From contig CAZSVQ010000018.1 of NCBI GenBank assembly GCA_964610345.1, positions 1 through 15,955 on the forward strand: 15,955 nt of DNA, read 5' to 3'. This document shows positions 6,632-13,582 of this stretch, piece after piece. The notes under the pieces are model-generated. The model ran no database searches. It saw only the letters and a program-made list of their open reading frames with translations, and was not told the origin of the DNA. The stretch comes from HK-STAS-PATE-36 sp964610345. Lineage in GTDB: Bacteria; Patescibacteriota; Saccharimonadia; Saccharimonadales; JAGQNJ01. The translations under genes were made by a program, and so were the position numbers. Position 1 is the first letter of the stretch, and each line of letters opens with the position of its first letter.

Positions 6632-7309
6632 ATGATTACGAAAAACCGTGTTATGCAAGATGAGCGGGGCACGATTAATGCTTTGTTAATACCGTTAATT
6701 TTAGTAACTATTTTATTTTTAGGTGTTTGTGTTTTTGCATTTTGGGCTTTTAGTGGGCGCCAAGAATATAAAAATGAAACTGATAAAATAGTTGAATTAC
6801 AGGTAAGTATAGCCAAAAAAGAAACAGCAACCGAAAAAGATAACGAATTTACTGAAAAAGAAAAACAACCACTAAAAAGTTATTTAGGGCCTTCGTCGTT
6901 CGGGGGGTTAGTAATTAAATATCCTAAAACATGGAGTGGCTATGTTGATGATGGTGGCAAAAGTGGGTCACCAGTTGATGGATATTTTCATCCAACCACA
7001 GTACCCGGCATACAGGGAGATGCTTCTTATGCATTAAGAGCGCAAATATTAGACAAATCATTTTCAGATGAAGTTAAAACTTTTGACTCACGTGTTAAAA
7101 ACGGCAAAGCACGAGCGTCAACTTATAGTAATAAAAATATACCTGGTGTAGTTGGGGTGAAGATTGAAGGTGAGATCGATAGCAATAAACAAGGCATAGT
7201 AATTTTGATGCCATTACGTGATAAAACGGTTAAAATTTATACAGAGTCAGATCAGTTTTATAACGACTTTAATAATCATATACTGCCAAACTTTTCGTTT
7301 ACACCATAA
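6632..7309 (+). CDS. Membrane-anchored exported protein, function unknown
   Basis: This 225-residue protein has a short cytoplasmic N terminus, a strongly hydrophobic segment (about 17-40), a charged lysine- and glutamate-rich linker (44-77) and a soluble C-terminal domain (about 80-225), presumably outside the cell. The end DERGTINALLIPLI before the helix is vaguely reminiscent of TadE- or pilin-like N termini, but no processing site can be argued. The domain has alternating strands with IKYPKTWSGY near its start and a hydrophobic-aromatic ending (FNNHILPNFSF), an arrangement similar to small PsbP-like or lipoprotein-type domains; this is a weak fold guess. The start at 6632 is favoured by the leaderless promoter; ATG at 6653 is an alternative. 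Confidence 0.7.
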   Translation: MITKNRVMQDERGTINALLIPLILVTILFLGVCVFAFWAFSGRQEYKNETDKIVELQVSIAKKETATEKDNEFTEKEKQPLKSYLGPSSFGGLVIKYPKTWSGYVDDGGKSGSPVDGYFHPTTVPGIQGDASYALRAQILDKSFSDEVKTFDSRVKNGKARASTYSNKNIPGVVGVKIEGEIDSNKQGIVILMPLRDKTVKIYTESDQFYNDFNNHILPNFSFTP

Positions 7310-7339
7310 GCCAAAAAACTGTTATTATTGATATATAAC

Positions 7340-7344
7340 GAGGG
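7340..7344 (+). promoter_or_regulatory. Shine-Dalgarno sequence deciding the start of the kinase-like gene
   Basis: GAGGG lies 8 nt upstream of the ATG at 7353, an ideal spacing, but only 2 nt upstream of the in-frame TTG at 7347. The ATG is therefore taken as the start. Confidence 0.7.
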
Positions 7345-7352
7345 TTTTGCTT

Positions 7353-8063
7353 ATGCTAAGTGGTGGACAGGATAATTTAGATTTTGAGGGTCCAACTATA
7401 TTGCGTAGTGTAGCAGAAGACCTAAAAACACCATTGTTTAGAATATTGACACAACTTGAAAGTAACCGACTAACTGGAAAATTCGATACCTCAGGGGCTG
7501 AAGTGGTGGCAGATGCTGCGTTGAGGCTAATCGATAGTTATATTTTAAGTATTCAATCCTATAATGACCAACAATATTTACCACTCGAACCAGTTGCCGC
7601 TCAAGCAATAATTTACGACTGCGATATGCATCTTAAAAAAATAGCCCAATTACATGGTGTAACAACAAATTTAAATTTTCAACGTGGGATAGGCTTGGTA
7701 ATGGCTAATTCGAGAGCTTTTACGGCGATTATTACAAGTTTAGCTTATGGTTTTTTGTATAATGCTGAATCAACGAGCCAACAATCTATGGAGTTTACGC
7801 TTAATAAATCAACAAGCGGTATAAGGGTTGGCCTTTTTAGTAATGATTTCGATTTTTCATCATCAAGTTTACAAAAATTAAGAAAGTTAAGTGGTAGAAC
7901 TAGGCAATTGTCGCCAGATTTTGCTCATGGTAGTAGCTCCGGGTTTTTAATAGCTGATAAATTATGTAGCAAAATGAACGTTGAACTTAAAGCTACAAGT
8001 TTCAATAAAAAGTATGGATTAAGTTTTAATTTAGTGCCTAGTAAGCAACTAACCTTAATATGA
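7353..8063 (+). CDS. Degenerate histidine-kinase-like protein (probable pseudokinase)
   Basis: This 236-residue soluble protein is laid out like the DHp plus ATPase core of a sensor kinase, with no sensor or membrane part. Residues 20-31 read VAEDLKTPLFRI, recalling the H-box SHELRTPLTRI, but the phospho-accepting His is Glu22. The ATPase half is also worn down. VMANSRAFTAIITSLAYGF resembles an N-box without its Asn; the DxGxG motif appears as NDFDFSSSS; and HGSSSGFLIADKL stands in for the G2 box, followed by a strand ending YGLSFNLVPS. Autophosphorylation on His seems impossible. Its TGA overlaps the ATG of the receiver-like gene (ATGA, 8060-8063), so the two are coupled and probably interact. 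The kinase-like ancestry is inferred from layout and short motifs. Confidence 0.62.
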   Translation: MLSGGQDNLDFEGPTILRSVAEDLKTPLFRILTQLESNRLTGKFDTSGAEVVADAALRLIDSYILSIQSYNDQQYLPLEPVAAQAIIYDCDMHLKKIAQLHGVTTNLNFQRGIGLVMANSRAFTAIITSLAYGFLYNAESTSQQSMEFTLNKSTSGIRVGLFSNDFDFSSSSLQKLRKLSGRTRQLSPDFAHGSSSGFLIADKLCSKMNVELKATSFNKKYGLSFNLVPSKQLTLI

Positions 8064-8455
8064 AAACTGATAATAAAAACACAGATATTTTATTAATCGA
8101 ACCAGACGCTATGTTAGCAAATTCATTTTATGAATTTTTAAATGTTGTAGGCTATTCAGTGCAAATAGAACATTCTGCGCAGGACGCGATAGTAGCGTTA
8201 AACGAATTTAAGCCAAAGCTAATTATCTTAGAACTACAACTGAAATCTCATAACGGTATAGAATTTTTACATGAAATACGCTCCCATACAGATTTGCAAA
8301 AAATACCGGTTTTGTTAGTAACCTTTGTTCCTGAATCGGCAATTTTTATATCCGAAAAACAGAAAAAATTACACAATATCTGCGGTTACTTATATAAACC
8401 ACAAACTTCACTTAAAAATATTGTAAGTGAAGTATCTGAGTTGATTGCCAAATGA
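8060..8455 (+). CDS. Receiver-like protein with Glu in place of the phospho-Asp
   Basis: This 131-residue protein has the receiver-domain layout: LLIEPDA (11-17, acidic pocket E14 and D16), the beta-3 strand PKLIILELQL (52-61), LLVT (85-88) and YLYKP (110-114, with the conserved Lys K113). The phospho-acceptor position is Glu58; the receiver at 290 has Asp at the matching place (LLDVMMP). Asp to Glu often mimics the phosphorylated state, so this may be a constitutively active or phosphorylation-independent receiver. No output domain is present. It is translationally coupled on both sides by ATGA overlaps, to the degenerate kinase-like protein upstream and recO downstream. Confidence 0.8.
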   Translation: MKTDNKNTDILLIEPDAMLANSFYEFLNVVGYSVQIEHSAQDAIVALNEFKPKLIILELQLKSHNGIEFLHEIRSHTDLQKIPVLLVTFVPESAIFISEKQKKLHNICGYLYKPQTSLKNIVSEVSELIAK

Positions 8456-9141
8456 ACCGCATGGTTACAACTGGTATAGTTTTGTCGCGCATTAACTATA
8501 AAGAAGCAGATAGGATTATCACCGTAATTACTCCAGAATTCGGAAAATTAAAATTAATGGCCCGCGGGGTTCGAAAAATTAAAAGCAAATTAGCTGGTGG
8601 AATAGAATTATTTAGTGTGAGTTCTTTAACTTTCGTAAGGGGAAGGGGTGAAATCGATACTTTGGTATCAGCTCAACTGCAGTCACATTATGGGAACATA
8701 GTCAGTGAATATTCGCGAACAATGGTAGGCTATGATTGTATAAAAATTATCAATAAAACTACCCATGATGATTGTGACGAAGATTATTACCAACTACTTT
8801 TACATTTATTAATATCATTGAATGATTTAAGTATAAACTTTGTGTTAACAAAATGTTGGTTTATGGTTTGTTTATTAAATTTACTTGGCCATACTCCAAA
8901 TATGCAGACAGATACGTCCGGAAACAAACTAAAAGTAAATGAAGATTATAATTTTGACAGTCAAGAGATGACTTTTTATCTTCAAACAGGAGGAAGATTT
9001 GATGCCAGGCACATCAAAACTCTAAGGTTAATGTTAAAAAACGACCCCTTAAAGCTTCAAGTTATAGACGGTTTAGAGTATACTTTGCCATCTTTAGACA
9101 TGTTATTAACGGATTCATTAAAGCAATATCAAATCCATTAG
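8452..9141 (+). CDS. recO: DNA repair protein RecO
   Basis: RecO anneals single strands and, with RecR, loads RecA onto SSB-coated DNA in the RecF pathway. The 229-residue protein begins with the family OB-fold: TTGIVLSRINYKEADRIIT (6-24), TPEFGKLKLMARGVRKIKSKLAGGIELFS, and a DTLVSAQL strand. A helical C-terminal region follows. The four-Cys zinc site found in some RecO proteins is not conserved: the region after LLGHTPNMQ reads TDTSGNKL. ATG 8452 overlaps the previous TGA by 4 nt, so it is coupled to the receiver-like gene; ATG 8461 is an alternative start. No recF or recR is visible in this window. Confidence 0.88.
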   Translation: MNRMVTTGIVLSRINYKEADRIITVITPEFGKLKLMARGVRKIKSKLAGGIELFSVSSLTFVRGRGEIDTLVSAQLQSHYGNIVSEYSRTMVGYDCIKIINKTTHDDCDEDYYQLLLHLLISLNDLSINFVLTKCWFMVCLLNLLGHTPNMQTDTSGNKLKVNEDYNFDSQEMTFYLQTGGRFDARHIKTLRLMLKNDPLKLQVIDGLEYTLPSLDMLLTDSLKQYQIH

Positions 9142-9146
9142 CAGAG

Positions 9147-9155
9147 TGTTAAAAT
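9147..9155 (+). promoter_or_regulatory. Predicted extended -10 upstream of the 9172 gene
   Basis: TGTTAAAAT fits TGnTAnnAT, just after the recO stop. It ends 16 nt before the ATG at 9172, giving a leader of roughly 10 nt without a Shine-Dalgarno sequence. A TATAAT at 9163-9168 is too close to the ATG to serve as its -10. Confidence 0.4.
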
Positions 9156-9171
9156 TACAAAATATAATATT

Positions 9172-9618
9172 ATGAACAAATTTAGAAAACTAAGTATTGT
9201 ATCTGCATTTTTTGCCCCAGCTTTATTTTGTGCAAGTTCTGAAGTTGGGGCTGAACAATTACACGCAAACAGTCACGAAGCTACAACGGCAACTACTGAA
9301 TACTATTCAAATGCTTCTGCCGGTACTTATCAGCCAAATGTTGAAAATGTACCACAATTTAAAAATAGCGATGTTGAAGAGTCTTATTCAGGCGACTCTG
9401 ATAAAAGCTTATTGCTACTTTGTGGGGTAGGTGCAGTTGCATTTTCGGGTACAGTGTTTGCCTGTATATACCTAAATGATAGGCGTAGAGGCGTAGAAAG
9501 TGTAAGGATGATTCAAGATTATCAAATACAGCAACATACAAATATAGCCGAATATTTCCCAAGAGGCCCTGAAGATGATCCAACATTTTGGCCGCCCAAA
9601 TCAGCAAGCGAATCATAG
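9172..9618 (+). CDS. Small single-pass membrane protein with signal peptide, function unknown
   Basis: This 148-residue protein matches no family I know. It has a signal peptide (basic MNKFRK, hydrophobic 8-20, plausible cleavage after VGA at residue 27), a Ser/Thr/Asn/Glu-rich extracytoplasmic stretch of about 50 residues, a second hydrophobic helix (about 79-101, LLLLCGVGAVAFSGTVFACI), a stop-transfer-like RRRG, and a cytoplasmic tail ending in a Pro-rich segment (FPRGPEDDPTFWPPK). This predicts a type I topology, outside-to-inside, as expected for a small receptor or scaffold; function is unknown. It lies between recO and glyS; glyS has its own promoter beginning 3 nt after this gene's stop. 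Confidence 0.7.
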   Translation: MNKFRKLSIVSAFFAPALFCASSEVGAEQLHANSHEATTATTEYYSNASAGTYQPNVENVPQFKNSDVEESYSGDSDKSLLLLCGVGAVAFSGTVFACIYLNDRRRGVESVRMIQDYQIQQHTNIAEYFPRGPEDDPTFWPPKSASES

Positions 9619-9620
9619 TC

Positions 9621-9629
9621 TGGTATAAT
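9621..9629 (+). promoter_or_regulatory. Extended -10 promoter of glyS, leaderless
   Basis: TGGTATAAT is a consensus extended -10 and sits in CTGGTATAATACG, identical to the sequence upstream of the flippase-like gene (3650-3662). It ends 9 nt before the ATG at 9639 and begins 2 nt after the previous stop codon. No Shine-Dalgarno sequence is present. Confidence 0.7.
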
Positions 9630-9638
9630 ACGGTTAAT

Positions 9639-10976
9639 ATGAGTAAAAAAGTAAACATGGAAGATATTATTAGTCTATGTAAACGGCGTGGTTTTGTGTT
9701 CCAGGCTAGTGAGATTTACGGTGGATTAGCTGGCTTTTGGGATTATGGTCCACTCGGTGTTGAGCTTATTAATAAAATAAAATCTGCTTGGTGGAAAGCA
9801 GTTGTTACTGATAGCGATAATATATTTGGCGTTGATGGTGCAATTATACAAAATCCAAAACTTTGGGAAGCAAGTGGACATATTGCTGGTTTCACCGACC
9901 CTTTAGTAGACTGTAAGAATTGTGGTGCTAGGCATAGAGCTGACCATTTAGCAGGAATTGATTCTACAAATTTAATAGAATTAAAGAATTTACTGAAAAA
10001 TAAAGTATGTCCCACTTGTGGCAAAAAAACTCTAACAGAACCACGTTTCTATAATATGATGATGAAAACCTGGGTGGGGCCAATAGAGGATGACTCTAGT
10101 GTAGCTTATTTACGGCCAGAAACAGCCGGTTCTATTTTTACAAATTATGAAAATGTTCGTGAAACTATGCGTACTAAGTTACCATTTGGAGTCGCTCAGA
10201 TTGGTAAGGCTTTTAGAAACGAGATAAGCCCGAGGGATTTTATCTTCCGTGTTCGAGAATTAGAACAAATGGAAATGCAATATTTTATTCGTCCTGAAAA
10301 TCAAAAAAGTTGTTATGAAGATTGGCGAAGTTTTGCATGGCAATTTTTAATTGATAATTTAGGAATAAAAATAGAAAATTTGCTATGGCACGAACACGAG
10401 GAAAATGAACGTGCCCATTATGCAGCAGCTGCACATGATATATACTTTAATTTCCCGCAAGGTTTTAAGGAGCTTTGGGGTACACATAATCGAACAGACT
10501 ATGACTTAAGTAATCATCAACGGGTGAGTGGTAAAGATTTGCAATATTTTGATGATACAACACGTGAGAAGTTTACACCTTATGTAATAGAATCGTCAGT
10601 CGGAGTAGGGCGCCTATTTTTGGCAGTAATGACAAATGCTTATTTTGAAGAAGAGGTAAATGGCGAAAAACGGATTGTTTTAAAATTAAAACCAGAGCTT
10701 TCTCCCTATCGTATGGCAGTTTCGCCACTACTTAAAAATAAACCTGAGTTAGTTGAAAAAGCGCGTGAAGTTTATAGTGTGCTCAAGAAAAAGCATGGCA
10801 ATGTAATGTGGGATGATAACGGTAATATTGGCAAACGTTACCGCCGGCAAGATGAGATTGGCACGCCAGAATGCGTAGTTATTGATTTTCAAACCCTAGA
10901 AGACAACACTGTCACTGTTCGGGATCGTGATACAACCAAGCAAAAACGCGTTGACATAAAACAGCTAACAAAATAA
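9639..10976 (+). CDS. glyS: Glycyl-tRNA synthetase, class II single-chain (GlyQS) type
   Basis: This enzyme charges tRNA-Gly with glycine using ATP. The 445-residue protein is the homodimeric type found in archaea, eukaryotes and some bacteria, not the alpha2-beta2 type. Key features are GGLAGFWDYGPLG (28-40), two Cys pairs likely binding zinc (CKNC 92-95 and CPTC 124-127), LRPETAGSIF (158-167), motif 2 from FRNEISPRDF (192-201) to ELEQMEM, motif 3 ESSVGVGRLF (318-327), and a C-terminal anticodon-binding domain (SPYRMAVSPL onward, with GKRYRRQDEIGTP). An in-frame TTG at 9588 would add 17 residues but lies inside the previous gene and upstream of the promoter, so ATG 9639 is used. The gene runs convergently into the Nudix gene, 12 nt apart. 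Confidence 0.96.
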   Translation: MSKKVNMEDIISLCKRRGFVFQASEIYGGLAGFWDYGPLGVELINKIKSAWWKAVVTDSDNIFGVDGAIIQNPKLWEASGHIAGFTDPLVDCKNCGARHRADHLAGIDSTNLIELKNLLKNKVCPTCGKKTLTEPRFYNMMMKTWVGPIEDDSSVAYLRPETAGSIFTNYENVRETMRTKLPFGVAQIGKAFRNEISPRDFIFRVRELEQMEMQYFIRPENQKSCYEDWRSFAWQFLIDNLGIKIENLLWHEHEENERAHYAAAAHDIYFNFPQGFKELWGTHNRTDYDLSNHQRVSGKDLQYFDDTTREKFTPYVIESSVGVGRLFLAVMTNAYFEEEVNGEKRIVLKLKPELSPYRMAVSPLLKNKPELVEKAREVYSVLKKKHGNVMWDDNGNIGKRYRRQDEIGTPECVVIDFQTLEDNTVTVRDRDTTKQKRVDIKQLTK

Positions 10977-10988
10977 ACGAAATACTTT

Positions 10989-11432
10989 TTATTTTAAATA
11001 ATCAAATTTTTGTATGGGCTGACTTTGAATGTTAGCAAAATTTTGGTCAGAGAGAAATTTTGGCAATACAAAATTTTGCCTTGTATCAATAAAATCAAAC
11101 TCTGCAATTTCAGCTTCGCCATGTGTTGTCTTGGCCAGGTCAATATTATCAAAGTCGGAAACGTTAGTGATTTGGTAAAAGAACTCTAGAAAAGTTTTTT
11201 GTAAGCTATTAGAAAAATATTCTTGAATATACAGTAACTTTCCAATTTGTGCAGTTATGCCCAATTCTTCAAATATTTCACGTTTAAGGGCAATAGTTAA
11301 ATCTTCACCATCATCGACACCGCCACCCGGAGTGCACCAAAATTCATTTGGTTTATCAGTATTATAGGCAGTGTTTTTAACACAGAATAGTTTACCAACT
11401 TTTATAATTATTCCTCGTACTGCTACGTTCAT
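10989..11432 (-). CDS. Nudix hydrolase
   Basis: Nudix enzymes hydrolyse nucleoside diphosphates linked to another moiety, often damaged nucleotides or signalling molecules. This 147-residue protein has a perfect Nudix box, GX5EX7REUXEEXGU, reading GGVDDGEDLTIALKREIFEE followed by LGI. It opens with the typical first strand (VAVRGIIIKVGKLFCVKN) and has WCTPGGG just before the box. The substrate cannot be read from sequence. ATG 11432 is chosen because the longer frame to 11504 would overlap the divergent helicase start and adds 24 residues with no family match. It is convergent with glyS and divergent from the helicase. Confidence 0.9.
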   Translation of the reverse strand: MNVAVRGIIIKVGKLFCVKNTAYNTDKPNEFWCTPGGGVDDGEDLTIALKREIFEELGITAQIGKLLYIQEYFSNSLQKTFLEFFYQITNVSDFDNIDLAKTTHGEAEIAEFDFIDTRQNFVLPKFLSDQNFANIQSQPIQKFDYLK

Positions 11433-11444
11433 TGCTAAATAGTA

Positions 11445-11463
11445 ACGCAAACTGCGTATTATA
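11445..11463 (-). promoter_or_regulatory. Predicted Nudix promoter with inverted repeat at its start site
   Basis: On the minus strand TATAAT (11463-11458) is followed immediately by ACGCAGTTTGCGT (11457-11445), a perfect 5-bp inverted repeat around 3 nt. The transcription start would fall inside the repeat, leaving a leader of about 18 nt. The repeat could be an operator or a small 5' hairpin. A second possible -10, TACTAT, lies 6 nt before the ATG and would give a leaderless message. Confidence 0.4.
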
Positions 11464-11480
11464 TAAATACTAGCGTGGGG

Positions 11481-11486
11481 TATACT
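11481..11486 (+). promoter_or_regulatory. Predicted -10 of the helicase gene, leaderless
   Basis: TATACT ends 9 nt before the ATG at 11496. The surrounding GGTATACTATTA is shared with the leftward promoter of the Trm11-like gene. This supports ATG 11496 over the in-frame GTG at 11475, which would lie upstream of the -10. Confidence 0.55.
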
Positions 11487-11495
11487 ATTAAAACG

Positions 11496-13016
11496 ATGGA
11501 TCAAGAACTAGCCTTAGAAATACTACACGACGGCCACAATGTGTTATTAACTGGTCCGGCTGGTTCTGGTAAGACTTTTGTACTTAATCAATTTATTAGG
11601 CAGGCAAAAAGTGATGGTAAGCATGTTTCCGTTACGGCTACAACTGGTTTAGCTGCGACTCATTTGGGCGGTACTACAATACATTCTTGGAGTGGAATAG
11701 GCATACACGACCAGTTGCCGACTGATTTTCACCACAATCTAACCAAAACTCGGGCAGATACTATTAAAAAAACAGACATTTTAATAATTGACGAGATTTC
11801 TATGTTACATGATTATCGGCTTGATATGGTTGATGAAATATCTAGAAAAATTCGCGATGACGATCAACCCTTTGGAGGTATTCAAGTGATTTTATGTGGT
11901 GATTTTTTTCAGCTACCACCAGTTAGTCGGACTGATCAACCAGAGGGAATGTTTATCGTTAGCTCTAAGGTTTGGGATGAGTTTGAACCAGTGATTTGCT
12001 ATTTGGATGAACAGCATCGTCAAAATGATGAAAGTTTTTTAGAAATTTTAAATGCCATTAGAGCTGGTGATGTGCGCAGGCGACACGCTGAAAACTTATT
12101 ATCGCGCCAAGATGCAGATACTAACCAAATTGGTGCTGTTACTGAACTGCACACAACCAATATTGATGTAGACAGCATAAATAACTCTGAACTTGAAGCA
12201 TTGGATGCAGAAGCTCATAGCTATCATATGACATCAACGGGTAGCAAGAATTATGTAGAAAATTTAAAACGATCATGTTTGGCTAGTGAGTTGTTGGAGC
12301 TTAAAAAGGGCGCGCTCGTGATGTGTATTAAAAATAACCCAGAAAAAAAGTACGCCAATGGTACACTCGGTACGGTGGTAGATTACGAAACTTTAACAGA
12401 TTACCCGATAGTTAAATTAAAAAATAGTCGAGAAATTACAATTACCCCAGAATCTTGGGAGTTACGAGACGGTGATAAAAAACGAGCTAGCATTACTCAA
12501 ATTCCACTAAGGTTGGCATGGGCTATAACTATCCACAAAAGCCAGGGTATGACGCTCGACGGAGCCCGGATAGATTTACGAAAAGCTTTTGTTGAGGGTA
12601 TGGGTTACGTGGCATTATCAAGAGTTAAAAGCCTAGATACATTGAGTCTTGTTGGTATAAATAAAATGGCCCTACGCGTAAGTGAGGATGCACTTGCAAT
12701 TGATAAAGATCTGCGCTCACAATCCAAGTCTGATGCAGTTAAATACGAACATTTACGCGCCAATATAGCTAAACGAAATAAACTTAAAGTTAAAAAATCA
12801 AAACCTGGTACCTGGAGTGAAAAGCTAGCAACTATGCGCTTAAAATATCCAAATGCGTACCGGCCGTGGACAGAATCTGACGATATTAAGTTGACCAATT
12901 TATTTGTAAAGAAAAATAACATACCAATTGAAGAATTGACAGCCAAGTTTGGGAGACACCCTGGGTCAATCAAGGCTAGGTTACAAAAATTGTTTGGCGA
13001 AGATGCTGTGTTATGA
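11496..13016 (+). CDS. Pif1/RecD-like superfamily 1 DNA helicase with C-terminal Myb/SANT-like domain
   Basis: This 506-residue protein is an SF1B-type helicase of the Pif1/RecD2 group, expected to unwind DNA 5' to 3' using ATP. Visible motifs are Walker A GPAGSGKT (20-27), TATTGLAATHLGGTTIHSW (motif Ia region, 47-65), Walker B IIDEISML (97-104), GDFFQLPPV (135-143, motif III), DEQHRQ (motif IV region), IHKSQGMT (346-353, motif V) and GYVALSR (370-376, motif VI). After a basic linker (KRNKLKVKKSKP) the last 50 residues (RPWTESDDIKL, then IEELTAKFGRHPGSIKARLQKLF) resemble a Myb/SANT-like helix-turn-helix, probably an extra DNA-binding module. The leaderless promoter sets the start. Its TGA overlaps the -10 of the next gene. 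Helicase assignment is firm; Pif1 versus RecD2 is less so. Confidence 0.92.
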   Translation: MDQELALEILHDGHNVLLTGPAGSGKTFVLNQFIRQAKSDGKHVSVTATTGLAATHLGGTTIHSWSGIGIHDQLPTDFHHNLTKTRADTIKKTDILIIDEISMLHDYRLDMVDEISRKIRDDDQPFGGIQVILCGDFFQLPPVSRTDQPEGMFIVSSKVWDEFEPVICYLDEQHRQNDESFLEILNAIRAGDVRRRHAENLLSRQDADTNQIGAVTELHTTNIDVDSINNSELEALDAEAHSYHMTSTGSKNYVENLKRSCLASELLELKKGALVMCIKNNPEKKYANGTLGTVVDYETLTDYPIVKLKNSREITITPESWELRDGDKKRASITQIPLRLAWAITIHKSQGMTLDGARIDLRKAFVEGMGYVALSRVKSLDTLSLVGINKMALRVSEDALAIDKDLRSQSKSDAVKYEHLRANIAKRNKLKVKKSKPGTWSEKLATMRLKYPNAYRPWTESDDIKLTNLFVKKNNIPIEELTAKFGRHPGSIKARLQKLFGEDAVL

Positions 13017-13017
13017 T
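13009..13017 (+). promoter_or_regulatory. Predicted extended -10 of the first CYTH gene, overlapping the helicase stop
   Basis: TGTTATGAT fits TGnTAnnAT; hexamer TATGAT at 13012-13017 contains the helicase TGA. It ends 8 nt before the ATG at 13026, predicting a leaderless message. No Shine-Dalgarno sequence is present. A weak TTGTTT lies 16 nt upstream at 12990-12995. Confidence 0.5.
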
Positions 13018-13025
13018 GAGCAAGT

Positions 13026-13562
13026 ATGAGAGAGATAGAAGTAAAAGCTCGTGTTAATAATCTAGAGTCTTTGGTTGATAAAATTAAAACTCAAAATATT
13101 AAACTTGGCCCAAAACTCGAACAACACGATATTGTTTATGGGCAACCAGGCAAAACTGATAATGAGTTTGGTTCAGTTTGGTTGCGAGTTAGGGTAGAGA
13201 ACAAAACTAAAACTTATTTTACGCTTAAAAAATCAGTCCGCGGACACTTAGATAGTATTGAGTACGAGGTAGTTGTAAATGACCCAGACGAACTCAAGTA
13301 CATCATTACACAAATGGGATTTAAGTTATATTCTGATTTAACTAAAGTTAGACAAAAAGCTAAAATTGGCAATATTGAGTTGTGCGTAGATCATTTAGTT
13401 GGTTTGGGCGATTATGTTGAAGCTGAAATGTTGGTGACTGACAATGCAGATTATAAACGAGTTGAGACTGAATTATGGGATTTCTTAAATACACTTGGAG
13501 TTAGTAAGGGCGACGAAGAATTAAGAGGTTATGATGTTATTGAAAGGGCAAACCGAGAATAA
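13026..13562 (+). CDS. CYTH-domain protein (class IV adenylate cyclase / triphosphatase fold), copy 1
   Basis: CYTH proteins form a triphosphate tunnel that binds nucleotides or inorganic triphosphate with divalent metals; members include CyaB adenylate cyclases and thiamine or inorganic triphosphatases. This 178-residue protein has ExExK at residues 3-7 (EIEVK), VWLRVRVE (51-58, R54 and R56), FTLKKS (65-70), IEYEVVV (78-84) and DHLVGLGDYVEAE (122-134). These supply the metal-binding Glu residues and the basic tunnel residues, so it should be active. The length fits CyaB-like proteins. Cyclase and phosphatase activity cannot be told apart from sequence. It is followed 20 nt later by an unknown gene and then by a second, distinct CYTH gene. 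Confidence 0.85.
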   Translation: MREIEVKARVNNLESLVDKIKTQNIKLGPKLEQHDIVYGQPGKTDNEFGSVWLRVRVENKTKTYFTLKKSVRGHLDSIEYEVVVNDPDELKYIITQMGFKLYSDLTKVRQKAKIGNIELCVDHLVGLGDYVEAEMLVTDNADYKRVETELWDFLNTLGVSKGDEELRGYDVIERANRE

Positions 13563-13568
13563 AATTTT

Positions 13569-13574
13569 AGAAGG
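13569..13574 (+). promoter_or_regulatory. Shine-Dalgarno sequence of the 13583 gene
   Basis: AGAAGG lies 8 nt upstream of the ATG, in the 20-nt gap after the first CYTH gene, fitting an operon-internal gene. Confidence 0.65.
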
Positions 13575-13582
13575 TAAAAATT

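Noticed and set aside
4708..8455. Possible UGA recoding as glycine (code 25)
   Set aside because: TGA codons at 4708, 8061 and 8453 end recognisable proteins in ATGA overlaps with the next start, so UGA acts as stop.
9197..9430. 77-codon plus-strand frame overlapping the 9172 gene
   Set aside because: The 9172 frame has a coherent signal peptide and membrane helix; the alternative frame has no coherent features.
9588..9638. Upstream TTG start for glycyl-tRNA synthetase
   Set aside because: It lies inside the previous gene and upstream of the consensus extended -10; homologous proteins begin near MSKKVNMED.
11433..11504. Longer N terminus for the Nudix protein
   Set aside because: It would overlap the divergent helicase start and the promoter region; the Nudix fold begins right after ATG 11432.
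12605..12973. 122-codon minus-strand frame inside the helicase gene
   Set aside because: Shadow of the helicase C-terminal region; the plus-strand frame carries motif VI and the SANT-like tail here.
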